A DNA stretch of 26,722 nt, taken from assembly GCA_016875255.1 (NCBI GenBank), contig VGRU01000025.1, positions 1-26,722 of the forward strand, given 5' to 3'. Position numbers and translations under genes: made by a program. The DNA comes from Deltaproteobacteria bacterium (GTDB lineage: Bacteria; Desulfobacterota; BSN033; UBA1163). The stretch's first letter is position 1. Each line of letters starts with the position of its first letter. Positions 14,646 through 21,835 of the stretch are shown one piece after another. Below the pieces are notes generated by a model that ran no database searches, had not been told where the DNA came from, and saw nothing but the letters and a program-made list of their open reading frames with translations.

Positions 14646-14715
14646 TAACCCCTCCATACCTCCCCCCGTGGTCGGGTCTAATCGACTTAATGTAAGGGGA
14701 GGCTGGGTGGGGTTA
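14646..14715. repeat. Hairpin repeat family F in the yedE-usp intergenic region
   Basis: Arms of 20 bases at 14646-14665 (taacccctccatacctcccc) and 14696-14715 pair at most positions around a 30-base loop. The C-rich/G-rich arms differ from the other hairpin families of the window. It lies upstream of the usp promoter candidate and could stop transcription entering from either side. Confidence 0.65.
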
Positions 14716-14729
14716 TTAACTCTTTTTTG

Positions 14730-14758
14730 TTGCCTTAAAAAAACAAAATTGGTATAAA
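14730..14758 (+). promoter_or_regulatory. Candidate sigma-70 promoter of the usp gene
   Basis: TTGCCT (14730-14735), a 17-base spacer and TATAAA (14753-14758). Transcription would start near 14765, about 110 bases before the usp start codon, and the leader would contain hairpin repeat D copy 1. Confidence 0.5.
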
Positions 14759-14776
14759 GGAGTAGGTTGAAATGCT

Positions 14777-14846
14777 GGGATGATGGAATATTGGAATAGT
14801 GGGTGACAGAAAGAGATCAAATGATCTCCCTATGATTCCATCATGT
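14777..14846. repeat. Hairpin repeat family D, copy 1, in the usp leader
   Basis: The segment atgatggaat (14780-14789) pairs with attccatcat (14835-14844). Inside it a second perfect hairpin, gagatca (14813-14819) with tgatctc (14822-14828), stacks near the centre. The arms use the same ggaat/gatgg words as the element at 20080-20179. Confidence 0.65.
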
Positions 14847-14876
14847 TAAGCATAATCTATGTGAAGGAGGTGGGGT

Positions 14877-15314
14877 ATGTATAAAAAGATTTTAATTCCT
14901 CTGGATGGTTCGGAGCTGGCTAAAAAGGCCATCGGCCAGGCTGAGAAACTGGCACAGACGTTTGGCTCAGAAATCATTCTTTTCCAGGTCGTTCCGTTTA
15001 TGCCCATCTATGGGTCGCCTGAACTGGTGACCCCTCTTATCATCGATGAGAAACAGAAAGAGTCGGCAGAAAAGTATCTCCAGAGTCAGGCAGAGGAATT
15101 GAAGCAGAAAGGGCTCAAGGTCTCCTCTGCTGTGAAAACAGGCCAGCAGGTGGCGGTGGAAATCATCGACTTTGCTAAAGAGAATGGAGTTGATCTGATC
15201 ATTATGTCCACCCATGGCCGATCCGGAATCACCCGGTGGGTGCTGGGAAGCACTGCCCTGAAACTCTTAACCCGGGCGGAGACGCCTATTCTTCTTCTGC
15301 GTTCAAAGGGTTGA
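14877..15314 (+). CDS. Universal stress protein (UspA family)
   Basis: A 145-residue single-domain Usp. It begins MYKKILIPLDGSELAKKAIGQAEKLA, with the family's LIPLDGS ATP-contacting start, and ends with VDLIIMSTHGRSGITRWVLGSTALKLLTRAETPILLLRSKG. The GRSG…LGST segment is the nucleotide-binding loop of the ATP-binding class. Usp proteins are cytoplasmic dimers induced by starvation and other stresses; the ligand-linked function here is unknown. GAAGGAGG precedes the ATG with good spacing, and a promoter candidate lies at 14730-14758. The YhhQ gene starts only 10 bases after the stop, so they are likely co-transcribed. Nothing in the protein links it to the divergent selenium operon. Confidence 0.93.
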   Translation: MYKKILIPLDGSELAKKAIGQAEKLAQTFGSEIILFQVVPFMPIYGSPELVTPLIIDEKQKESAEKYLQSQAEELKQKGLKVSSAVKTGQQVAVEIIDFAKENGVDLIIMSTHGRSGITRWVLGSTALKLLTRAETPILLLRSKG

Positions 15315-15324
15315 TCCCTGCGAA

Positions 15325-15927
15325 ATGGATACAATCCTGATCGGCCTCTACATCGCCTGTGAGTTGATCGCCAACGTAACAGCCTCTAAACCTGTCCAGA
15401 TCGGAGGTCTGGTTGTTCCAGCGGCCATCTTCATCTATACGCTCACCTTCACTCTCATCGACCTGATCAATGAATCCATGGGCAAGCAGGGAGCCCGGAA
15501 GGTCATCTTGGCCGCTTTCATTGCCAACATCTTGCTGGCCGCTTATGCCCAATTTGCTGTTGCACTTCCTTCTGCCTCTTTCTATAAAGGGCAGGAAGGC
15601 TTTGCTTCTGTCTTAGGAAGCACTCCGAGGATCGTCTTTGCCAGTCTTACGGCATACTTGATCAGTTCGCTCATCGATGCAGAAATCTTCGCCTTCTGGA
15701 GATCCCGGATCCGTGGCCCAAAGGGGTTGAGGGTTCTGGTGAGCAATACCATTTCAACCGGCCTGGACAGTATCATCTTCATCACTCTGGCTTTCTATGG
15801 CATCATGCCAATCTGGCCCCTCATCGAAGGCCAGTATGTCGTCAAGATGGCCATCACTCTTATAAGCCTTCCTCTCATCTATCTGGTGAAAAGCTGGAAA
15901 GAGGAGGCAAAGAAGGTGATCGGGTAA
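15325..15927 (+). CDS. VUT family queuosine-precursor transporter (YhhQ-like)
   Basis: A 200-residue membrane protein of the VUT_1 (YhhQ) family. Features are ELIANVTASKPVQIGGLVVPAA at the start, FTLIDLINESMGKQGARKVI in the first third, and LVSNTISTGLDSIIFITLAFYG near the end, plus about six membrane helices. YhhQ-type proteins import the queuosine precursors preQ0 and preQ1 for tRNA modification; whether this one does is inferred from family. It follows the usp gene by 10 bases and has no clear Shine-Dalgarno, so it may depend on coupled translation. Its TAA stop at 15925-15927 abuts the left inverted repeat around the next gene. Confidence 0.88.
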   Translation: MDTILIGLYIACELIANVTASKPVQIGGLVVPAAIFIYTLTFTLIDLINESMGKQGARKVILAAFIANILLAAYAQFAVALPSASFYKGQEGFASVLGSTPRIVFASLTAYLISSLIDAEIFAFWRSRIRGPKGLRVLVSNTISTGLDSIIFITLAFYGIMPIWPLIEGQYVVKMAITLISLPLIYLVKSWKEEAKKVIG

Positions 15928-15972
15928 TCAGGAGATCAGGATGCAGGATATCAGGGTATCAGGTGATCAGGA
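15927..15972. repeat. Hairpin repeat family C, left arm bounding the S23-type gene
   Basis: Repeated atcagg words (atcaggagatcaggatgcag, then gatatcaggg and tatcaggtgatcagg) run from the YhhQ stop through the first codons of the four-helix-bundle gene. They are complementary to the arm at 16350-16408. The ribosome-binding site and start codon of the gene lie within this arm. Confidence 0.8.
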
Positions 15973-16351
15973 AAGATTTGTGGCAGGATTTGAGAAACTT
16001 TGGGTGTGGCAAAAAGCCTATAAATTGATGCTGGAAATTCATAAATTCTCCAAAAAAATCCCTGCAAAAGAAAGTTTCAAGTTAAGAGATCAAATTGAAC
16101 GTTGTTCATCGTCCGTCTGCGACAATATTGCAGAGGGGTACACTGCATATTATTATAATGAGAAAATTAAAGGTTTTCTAATCGCAAGAAAGGAAGCAGG
16201 AGAGACACAAAACCAAATACGTAAGTTGTCAGGGAAGGGATATTTAGATTCAAACCAATCCCAAACATGGGTAGAGGAATATGAGGAAGTGATACGGGGC
16301 ATCAATGGCTACACCCGCTATATTAGGCAAAAGAAAAAAGTAAAAAGATGA
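15941..16351 (+). CDS. Four-helix-bundle protein (S23 / 23S rRNA intervening-sequence family)
   Basis: A 136-residue protein of the family first seen in open frames inside 23S rRNA intervening sequences. Landmarks are FEKLWVWQKAYKLMLEIHKFSKKIP, the middle FKLRDQIERCSSSVCDNIAEGY and the late IARKEAGETQNQIRKL. The family forms a four-helix bundle and assembles as a pentamer in solved structures; its cellular function is not established, and relatives (Avd) serve in diversity-generating retroelements. No reverse transcriptase or rRNA is present here. The first 12 or so residues (MQDIRVSGDQER) are encoded by the left repeat arm, and the TGA at 16349-16351 touches the right arm. CAGGAG upstream of the ATG also belongs to the repeat. 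The gene thus sits as a cassette between inverted repeats, between two unrelated genes on the same strand. Confidence 0.9.
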   Translation: MQDIRVSGDQERFVAGFEKLWVWQKAYKLMLEIHKFSKKIPAKESFKLRDQIERCSSSVCDNIAEGYTAYYYNEKIKGFLIARKEAGETQNQIRKLSGKGYLDSNQSQTWVEEYEEVIRGINGYTRYIRQKKKVKR

Positions 16352-16408
16352 CCTGATATCCTGTTATACTGATATCTGCACCCTGATTACCTGATATTCC
16401 GATAACCC
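16350..16408. repeat. Hairpin repeat family C, right arm bounding the S23-type gene
   Basis: The arm contains gacctgatatcctg, actgatatctgcaccctgat and acctgatatt, the complements of the left-arm words at 15927-15972. Transcribed together, the two arms could form a long imperfect stem with the whole S23 gene in the loop. Confidence 0.8.
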
Positions 16409-16423
16409 TTACTTAAGTGATTT

Positions 16424-17488
16424 ATGAAAAAAAAGTATATTTTTTTCCTCTTTATTCTTCTTCTCGCTTTTTTTACGTTTTACTACCTCTACCAGGTCTT
16501 CTCTCCTTTTTTAGCGTCGATCGTATGGGCGATTCTTTTAGCCATTGCCTTCTACCCTCTCTTTTTAAAATTTCAGCGCCTCTTGAGAAAAAGGAGGGTT
16601 CTCGCTGCATTGGCAATAACCCTCTTCACTTTCCTGGTGATCGTTCTTCCAGTAAGTCTTCTGATGGTCTCCCTTGCTAATGAGGTCATGGATTTCTATC
16701 ACCATCTCGATGAGATGATCAAAACAGGTCAGCTCCAATCCTCATTAAGCCAGATAAGGGAACTCCCTCTGCTCAAAGGGGTAATGGAAAGGCTTAATAG
16801 ATATGTCGATCTCTCCAGTGTAGACCCGCTTAACTTCCTGCTTAAGAATGTCCAGCAGATCAGCGTCTTTCTCTTCAACCAGACATCCAATCTCCTGAAG
16901 GGTGTATCTACGTTTGTTGCCGGTTTCTTCTTCACCCTTCTCTCCCTCTACTACCTTTTCAAAGATGGAGATCGTCTCCTCACATGGATCAAAGAGATTG
17001 TTCCCTTCCCTGCAAAGGAGAGCGAAATGATCATTGAGCGGTTTAAAGCAATGATCTCCGCAACTCTCTATGGGGGGATACTGATTGCCATACTTCAGGG
17101 GATTTTAGGAGGAGTATCTTTCTGGATTCTGGGGATTTCGTCTCCTGTCTTCTGGGGGACAACAATGGCTTTTCTTTCCTTTATACCAATGGGGGGAACA
17201 GCTCTCATCTGGGGTCCAGCAGCGCTCTTCTTATTTCTTCAGGGAGCTTTTTTAAAAGGAATCATTCTTCTGGGATTGGGGATTTTACTCATCGGTATGG
17301 TCGACAATCTTCTTCGTCCCTTCTTGGTCAGCACCAAAACAAAGATCCATCCTCTTCTTCTTTTCTTCTCTGTTCTTGGAGGAATTCAGGCTTTTGGGAT
17401 AATCGGCCTGGTGGGAGGCCCCTTGATCGTCACCCTCTTTCTCACCCTCGTGGAAATCTATATCCAAGGGATTAAAAGTTCGGAGTGA
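16424..17488 (+). CDS. AI-2E family (PerM-like) transporter
   Basis: A 354-residue membrane protein of the AI-2E transporter/PerM family with about seven or eight membrane helices. It starts with a lysine pair and two adjacent hydrophobic helices, then a cytoplasmic or periplasmic region (about 85-155). The conserved C-terminal half includes FFFTLLSLYYLFKDGDRL, GILIAILQGILGG, FLSFIPMGGTALIW and the family hallmark TKIHPLLLFFSVLGGIQAFG followed by IGLVGGPLIV. Members export AI-2 in E. coli (TqsA) or act as Na+/H+ antiporters in some bacteria; the substrate here is unknown. No strong ribosome-binding site precedes the ATG. The last residues KSSE and the stop codon lie within hairpin repeat E, so the gene end may have been reshaped by the repeat. 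Confidence 0.9.
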   Translation: MKKKYIFFLFILLLAFFTFYYLYQVFSPFLASIVWAILLAIAFYPLFLKFQRLLRKRRVLAALAITLFTFLVIVLPVSLLMVSLANEVMDFYHHLDEMIKTGQLQSSLSQIRELPLLKGVMERLNRYVDLSSVDPLNFLLKNVQQISVFLFNQTSNLLKGVSTFVAGFFFTLLSLYYLFKDGDRLLTWIKEIVPFPAKESEMIIERFKAMISATLYGGILIAILQGILGGVSFWILGISSPVFWGTTMAFLSFIPMGGTALIWGPAALFLFLQGAFLKGIILLGLGILLIGMVDNLLRPFLVSTKTKIHPLLLFFSVLGGIQAFGIIGLVGGPLIVTLFLTLVEIYIQGIKSSE

Positions 17489-17559
17489 TGAGTTCGTAGT
17501 TCGGAGCCAATATGAGACATTTTTTAAAACTCCGAACTCCTGACTCCGAACTCCGAACT
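17477..17559. terminator. Hairpin repeat family E at the convergent 3' ends of the AI-2E and DUF3426 genes
   Basis: The left arm 17477-17506 carries agttcggag twice; the right arm 17530-17559 carries ctccgaact three times, giving a long G-C-rich imperfect hairpin with an AT-rich loop. It lies between two convergent genes and overlaps the AI-2E gene stop (17486-17488). A bidirectional terminator role is inferred from position; the U-run expected of a simple intrinsic terminator is absent. Confidence 0.6.
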
Positions 17560-17563
17560 ATTA

Positions 17564-18538
17564 TTAGAGGTTAGGGGCTTCGACGATCTCGACTTTGAAT
17601 TCTTTGGCCTGAGCAGGCAAATCCTTGAAGACGATTACAAAGGGAATGGTCTTACCCGAAGGGACGGTCATCTCATTTTCCGCTTTGGGCTGAATGATCA
17701 TTTCTCCCGAAAGGAAGTCGGATGGGAGGGTTTTCAACTCTCCACGGCCGATGGTACGGCCACACAGGGTTTCTTTTTCAGCGACCTTCATTCTGTTCTG
17801 ATCAAAGATGATCACTTTGACTTTGATATGTTTTTTTCCTTTTTGGGATTGGTTATCCACCTTGCCCTCAATCATATAAAGGGAAAATTCTCCCACCTTT
17901 TCCTCATAACCGGACAAGTCTTTTACGACCAAGCCCTCCTTTTCTGTTCCCCAAATCTTTTCCCACAGTTGGGTCACTTTTTTCAGAGGGTTCTCTAAAT
18001 AAGAGGAAAACTTCCCACCTGATTCCATCTCCGTCCATAAATAGAAAAGGCCAAACACCAGGATGACAATGACAGCCACAAGGGCAAACACGCGAGGAGT
18101 TTTTCTCCTCTCCCCTCTGATTTTCCTCTCATCGATGGGGACTTTCTTCGGCCTGGTCTCTTTGATTTCGATCTCCTTTGGCTCCTCCAATTCCGGAAGA
18201 GTGAAGGATTCCATCTGTTCCTGAGGAGGTTGATCGGAAAAAAGATATTTTTCTTCTTCCTCCGCCTTCACAGGTGGTGCCTCTGTCTTCTTCACCTCCT
18301 CTTTTTCCTCATCCTCTAAAGAAGGGAGTCCAGTTACTTTCTGATCTTTTACGATCAACTCCTCATGAAACTTAGCAAAAGACTCAAAATTCTCGGCTAT
18401 CTCTTCTTTTGTCTCCGGAGGCGGGACAACATAGAAGACATGCTTGCACCTTGAGCAGCGAACCTTTGCCCCCTTTTCTGATATTCTCGAATCATCGAGT
18501 TGATACTTTGTCAAACAGGAGGCGCAAGTAACGATCAT
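17564..18538 (-). CDS. MJ0042 zinc-ribbon / DUF3426 membrane protein
   Basis: A 324-residue protein. The N-terminus is a zinc ribbon of the MJ0042 type, MIVTCASCLTKYQLDDSRIS…VRCSRCKHVF, with metal-binding Cys5, Cys8, Cys28 and Cys31. An acidic, proline-rich linker follows (about 40-145), then a single membrane helix (about 149-168, FALVAVIVILVFGLFYLW) and a C-terminal DUF3426 domain (about 205-324) with FSLYMIEGKVDNQSQKGKKHIKVKV, FDQNRMKVAEKETLCGRT and the late IPFVIVFKDLP. Such proteins are common in Proteobacteria and have no established function; the layout suggests a cytoplasmic zinc module tethered to an extracytoplasmic beta-rich domain. It is a single-gene unit convergent with the AI-2E gene. 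The 150 bases upstream of its start show no clear promoter. Confidence 0.88.
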   Translation of the reverse strand: MIVTCASCLTKYQLDDSRISEKGAKVRCSRCKHVFYVVPPPETKEEIAENFESFAKFHEELIVKDQKVTGLPSLEDEEKEEVKKTEAPPVKAEEEEKYLFSDQPPQEQMESFTLPELEEPKEIEIKETRPKKVPIDERKIRGERRKTPRVFALVAVIVILVFGLFYLWTEMESGGKFSSYLENPLKKVTQLWEKIWGTEKEGLVVKDLSGYEEKVGEFSLYMIEGKVDNQSQKGKKHIKVKVIIFDQNRMKVAEKETLCGRTIGRGELKTLPSDFLSGEMIIQPKAENEMTVPSGKTIPFVIVFKDLPAQAKEFKVEIVEAPNL

Positions 18539-18692
18539 GGATGGGGAACCCCCTTTGAGTGATTTTTTGAGAGCTCTAAAAAACTACTTTTCGCTCTTTC
18601 ATCAGAGAGTTCTGATTTTTTTCAGAAATCTCATTTTTTTCAATTATGATGAAAGGGAAAGGAAAAAGCAAGAGGAAAAAAGAGGAGGAGAA

Positions 18693-18848
18693 ATGGCAAA
18701 TGTCAAAGTCCAAAGTTCAATTCAAGCAAAGAGAATGTCAAAGCACAATGCTTAAAGAATTAAGTCCATTTCCCGTTTGCCTTCCTATTATAAGGAAGGA
18801 TTTTGAAATTTGACATTCCTTTGTCATTTGGGTTTTGACATTTGAACT
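18693..18848. repeat. Hairpin repeat family B, copy 2, downstream of etfA
   Basis: The left arm holds caaatgtcaaagtccaaagt and related words, the right arm tttgaaatttgacatt and ttttgacatttgaactt. The apex has a small ccttcc…ggaagg hairpin (about 18780-18799). It shares words with the copy at 5723-5839. It lies just after the etfA stop and upstream of the DUF3426 gene, a place suited to a terminator for the minus-strand etf operon. Otherwise the 18539-18859 gap shows nothing recognisable. Confidence 0.65.
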
Positions 18849-18859
18849 TAAATTAAAAA

Positions 18860-20059
18860 TTAACGTCCCAGCCTTTTCTTGAACTCCTCCTGGATCATGG
18901 GGATGATGGTGAAGAGGTCGCCTACCACACCATAGGTTGCAATCTTAAAGATGGGGGCTTCCGGGTCCTTATTGATGGCCACGATGATATCCGAGGTCTT
19001 CATGCCTGCCTGGTGTTGAATGGAACCCGAAATCCCGCAGGCAAAATAGATCTTCGGTCTGACCGTCCGGCCAGTCTGCCCCACCTGATGTTCATAAGGG
19101 ATCCAGCCAGCATCCACAGCGGCACGGGAGGCTCCCACAGCCGCTCCTAAGATAGCTGCCAGTTCGCGAATCACCTTGAAGTTTTCTGGGCTTCCGATCC
19201 CTCTTCCTCCTGAAACGATGATCTCGGCGTCAGCCAGGTTGACTGCCTCTGCTCCTTTGATGAATTCGAGGACTTTTGTCCGAATCTGATCCTCGGTCAT
19301 GGGCAGAGGCTCACGGATGACCTCTCCTTTTCTTGAGTCATCCCTCGCAGGCATAGGAAAAACCTTCGGACGGACGGTTGACATCTGGGGCCGGTAATTG
19401 GGGTAATCAAGAATGGTCGCCATGATGTTCCCGCCAAACGCAGGCCGGGTCTGTTTGAGATATTTCGTCTCGGGATCGATATCAAGGCCCGTGCAGTCAG
19501 CGGTCAATCCCGCTTCCAGGGTGGTGGCAACCGTGCCGGCAAAATCTCTACCCTGAACCGTGGCTCCGAAGAGAACGATCTCAGGTTTATATTTCCGGAT
19601 GAGGTTGGCTGCAGCGAAGGCATATGGGTCGGTCCGATAAGGCTCAAGCAGAGGGCTTTCAGTCACATAGACCTTTTCCGCCCCGTAAGCGAACGCTTCT
19701 TTAATAAACCCTTCCACCTCTTTCCCGAAAACGAACCCACATAATTGACATCCGAGCGTATCCGCTAATTTCCTTCCCTCTCCGAGAAGTTCAAAGGAGA
19801 CACTGGAGACCTTTCCATGTTCATGTTCGATAAAAACCCAGACATTTTTGTAGGCGCCTGGATCAATGGTCACCGCTTTTTCATCCTTCTGTAGAGTGAT
19901 CGCGCTCACCGGACAGACGTCCACGCAAGCTCCGCAGAAGGTGCATTTCTCGTCAACAACGGCAATCTTATCCTTCATGCTCAATGCGCCGAAGGGACAT
20001 GAAGGGATACAGGCTTCGCATCCTGTGCAGGTCTCTTTATCAATCAATAATGTCGCCAT
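18860..20059 (-). CDS. etfA: Electron transfer flavoprotein alpha subunit with N-terminal ferredoxin domain
   Basis: A 399-residue EtfA with an extra N-terminal 2[4Fe-4S] ferredoxin module: CTGCEACIPSC (Cys11, 14, 17, 21) and CTFCGACVDVC (Cys39, 42, 45, 49). The EtfA N-domain follows from about residue 70. The C-terminal FAD-binding domain includes IIVSGGRGIGSPENF, GASRAAVDAGWIPYEHQVGQ and the hallmark TGRTVRPKIYFACGISGSIQHQAG. With EtfB it forms a cytoplasmic flavoprotein dimer that passes electrons between acyl-CoA dehydrogenases and other carriers. Ferredoxin-fused EtfA occurs in anaerobes, for example with caffeyl-CoA reductase in Acetobacterium, where electrons are bifurcated; bifurcation here is only a possibility. 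GGAGGAG precedes the ATG at 20059. The gene follows etfB after a 133-base gap filled by hairpin repeat D. Confidence 0.94.
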   Translation of the reverse strand: MATLLIDKETCTGCEACIPSCPFGALSMKDKIAVVDEKCTFCGACVDVCPVSAITLQKDEKAVTIDPGAYKNVWVFIEHEHGKVSSVSFELLGEGRKLADTLGCQLCGFVFGKEVEGFIKEAFAYGAEKVYVTESPLLEPYRTDPYAFAAANLIRKYKPEIVLFGATVQGRDFAGTVATTLEAGLTADCTGLDIDPETKYLKQTRPAFGGNIMATILDYPNYRPQMSTVRPKVFPMPARDDSRKGEVIREPLPMTEDQIRTKVLEFIKGAEAVNLADAEIIVSGGRGIGSPENFKVIRELAAILGAAVGASRAAVDAGWIPYEHQVGQTGRTVRPKIYFACGISGSIQHQAGMKTSDIIVAINKDPEAPIFKIATYGVVGDLFTIIPMIQEEFKKRLGR

Positions 20060-20079
20060 TCTTCTCTCCTCCTACGTCG

Positions 20080-20179
20080 AATGGAAAACTGGAATAATGG
20101 AAAGGTGGAAGGTTGGGTTGAAAACGATTTTGGCTTCCTGTTTTAACATGATTCCAATGTTCCATTATTCCATCATTCC
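20080..20179. repeat. Hairpin repeat family D, copy 2, between etfB and etfA
   Basis: The segment ggaataatgga (20091-20101) pairs exactly with tccattattcc (20161-20171) and flanking words extend the arms to 20080 and 20179. It is related to the element at 14777-14846. It lies inside the etfBA transcription unit, so it may affect mRNA processing or the EtfB:EtfA ratio (inference). Confidence 0.7.
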
Positions 20180-20192
20180 AAATTTTTTTAAA

Positions 20193-20987
20193 TTACTTTA
20201 TAAATTTTGAATCCATCAATTTATTGATCAGCAGCGGAACCACATCCGTCAACTCCCCTTTTAAAACCTCTCCTCCGCCTCTGGGTTCTGGTGTAAAAAC
20301 TTTCGTCACCCAGGTGGGCGAGCCTTTCAATCCGATGCGGTTCTCATCTGCCCCAACATCCTTTGCAGAGAGAGTAGGGATCTGGGCTTTCGCTGCCTTC
20401 TTAATTCCCAACAAGGAAGGAAGTCTGGGCTCATTGATATCCTTGACCACGGTGACGACTGCGGGAAGCGAGGATTCGACGACCTCTTTACCATTCTCCA
20501 TCAATCGTTCCACCACGATCTTCTTCTGCTCGGGATTGATCTCCCGTACCTTGCAGACATAGGTCAGTTGTGGTAAGCCCAGCCGGGTAGCAACGCCAGG
20601 GCCCACCTGCGCTGTATCTCCGTCAATCGCCTGTTTTCCGCAGAAGATGAGGTCTGCGCCTCCAATATGTTCAATCGTCTTTGACACAGCATAGGCAGTG
20701 GCTAAGGTATCCGCCCCTGCAAACGCTTTGTCCGATACGAGATAGACCTTATCGCATCCCACCGCCAGCGCATTCTTCAGAACTTCGATCGCCTGCGGAG
20801 GCCCCATCGTGATCACATGAACCTCGCCGCCATATTTCTCCTTTGTGCGGAGTCCCTCTTCAATGGCAAACTCATCAAAGGGATTGGTAATGCTGGCCAC
20901 CCCTTCACGAACCAGGGTGTTGGTCTCTGGGTTGATCTTCACATCCGTAGTATCAGGAACCTGTTTGATACAGACAACGATCTTCAC
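20193..20987 (-). CDS. etfB: Electron transfer flavoprotein beta subunit
   Basis: A 264-residue EtfB. It opens MKIVVCIKQVPDTTDVKINPETNTLVREGV. The AMP/FAD-binding region has FCGKQAIDGDTAQVGPGVATRLGLPQLTYV, and EPRLPSLLGIKKAAK is the recognition loop region that docks to acyl-CoA dehydrogenases. It would pair with the ferredoxin-fused EtfA encoded downstream. The gene order crotonase, etfB, etfA on the minus strand is typical of anaerobic beta-oxidation or butyryl-CoA-type operons, although no acyl-CoA dehydrogenase is in the window. The crotonase stop is 45 bases upstream. GGAG precedes the ATG at 20987. Whether the second nucleotide is AMP (ordinary Etf) or FAD (bifurcating Etf) would need alignment of the binding residues. 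Confidence 0.95.
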   Translation of the reverse strand: MKIVVCIKQVPDTTDVKINPETNTLVREGVASITNPFDEFAIEEGLRTKEKYGGEVHVITMGPPQAIEVLKNALAVGCDKVYLVSDKAFAGADTLATAYAVSKTIEHIGGADLIFCGKQAIDGDTAQVGPGVATRLGLPQLTYVCKVREINPEQKKIVVERLMENGKEVVESSLPAVVTVVKDINEPRLPSLLGIKKAAKAQIPTLSAKDVGADENRIGLKGSPTWVTKVFTPEPRGGGEVLKGELTDVVPLLINKLMDSKFIK

Positions 20988-21032
20988 CTTGCTCCTCCTT
21001 ATCGAGAGCCTTAAGAATTTCTCCGGGCCCTC

Positions 21033-21815
21033 TTATCTTCCCTTAAAATCGGGTTTTCTCTTCTCGATAAAAGCCCGCATCCCTTCTTTCTGATCCTCCG
21101 ACGCAAACCCGATGCCAAAGGCATAAGATTCAAGGTTGCAGGCCTCTGTCAGATCCATATTAAAGCCGCTCTCCATCACCATCTTCGCCAGCCTGATGCC
21201 AACCGCTCCATTGCCGGCGATCTGGAAGGCCGTCTTCTTTGTCTCCTCCATCAGTGAGGCCTGGGGAAAAATCTTATTGACGATCCCCATCTGAAATGCT
21301 TCCTGAGCGCTGATCATCTTTCCGGTGAAGATCAGTTCTTTGGCTTTACCCTTTCCTATCAGGCGGGGAAGCCTCTGAGTTCCTCCAAAACCCGGAAAGA
21401 TACCCAAGGTCGTCTCGGGAAGTCCGAACTTCGCATTTTCGGAGGCATAGACAAAGTCGCAGGCAAGCGCGATCTCCGTTCCTCCTCCCAGGGCAAACCC
21501 ATTGACTGCTGCAATGACAGGGCAGTGAAAATCCTGGAGCATCTTCAGGGTATGGTGGCCCGTCTTTGAAAAGTTGAGTGCTTCGATCGAATTCATCTCC
21601 TTCATCTGAAGGATATCGGCTCCAGCCACAAAGGCTTTCTCACCAGCTCCGGTGACAATGAGGATCTTCAACCCCGGTTGATCCTTTGCCTCGCCAATGC
21701 CTGCTTGAATATCTTGAAGCGTTTCAATATTCAGGGCATTGAGGGCCTTTGGACGGTTAATCGTCAGGATCCCGATCTCGCCTTCGAAAGACACCATAAT
21801 GTTTTTATATTCCAT
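21033..21815 (-). CDS. Enoyl-CoA hydratase (crotonase family)
   Basis: A 260-residue crotonase. Landmarks are the N-terminal ILTINRPKALNALN, the CoA-loop AFVAGADILQM, NGFALGGGTEIALACDF with catalytic Glu114, and FGLPETTLGIFPGFGGTQRLPR with catalytic Glu134. Two glutamates in these positions are the pattern of true hydratases, so it should hydrate short-chain enoyl-CoA such as crotonyl-CoA to 3-hydroxyacyl-CoA, or run in reverse. It lies between the thiolase gene and etfB on the same strand, consistent with one pathway. The 166-base gap to the thiolase gene is occupied by hairpin repeat A copy 2. Chain length preference cannot be read. No 3-hydroxyacyl-CoA dehydrogenase gene is next to it. Confidence 0.93.
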   Translation of the reverse strand: MEYKNIMVSFEGEIGILTINRPKALNALNIETLQDIQAGIGEAKDQPGLKILIVTGAGEKAFVAGADILQMKEMNSIEALNFSKTGHHTLKMLQDFHCPVIAAVNGFALGGGTEIALACDFVYASENAKFGLPETTLGIFPGFGGTQRLPRLIGKGKAKELIFTGKMISAQEAFQMGIVNKIFPQASLMEETKKTAFQIAGNGAVGIRLAKMVMESGFNMDLTEACNLESYAFGIGFASEDQKEGMRAFIEKRKPDFKGR

Positions 21816-21835
21816 CTTGCCTCCTTCTTACGTTT

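Noticed and set aside
14246..14876. tRNA-Sec or another tRNA in the intergenic region next to the selenium operon
   Set aside because: No CCA-ended cloverleaf with T-loop sequence was found; the hairpins lack tRNA landmarks.
15941..16351. S23-family gene as part of a diversity-generating retroelement (Avd)
   Set aside because: No reverse transcriptase, template or variable repeat is present nearby.
15927..16408. atcagg repeats as a CRISPR array
   Set aside because: The words are short, degenerate and inverted, with no regular spacers and no cas genes.
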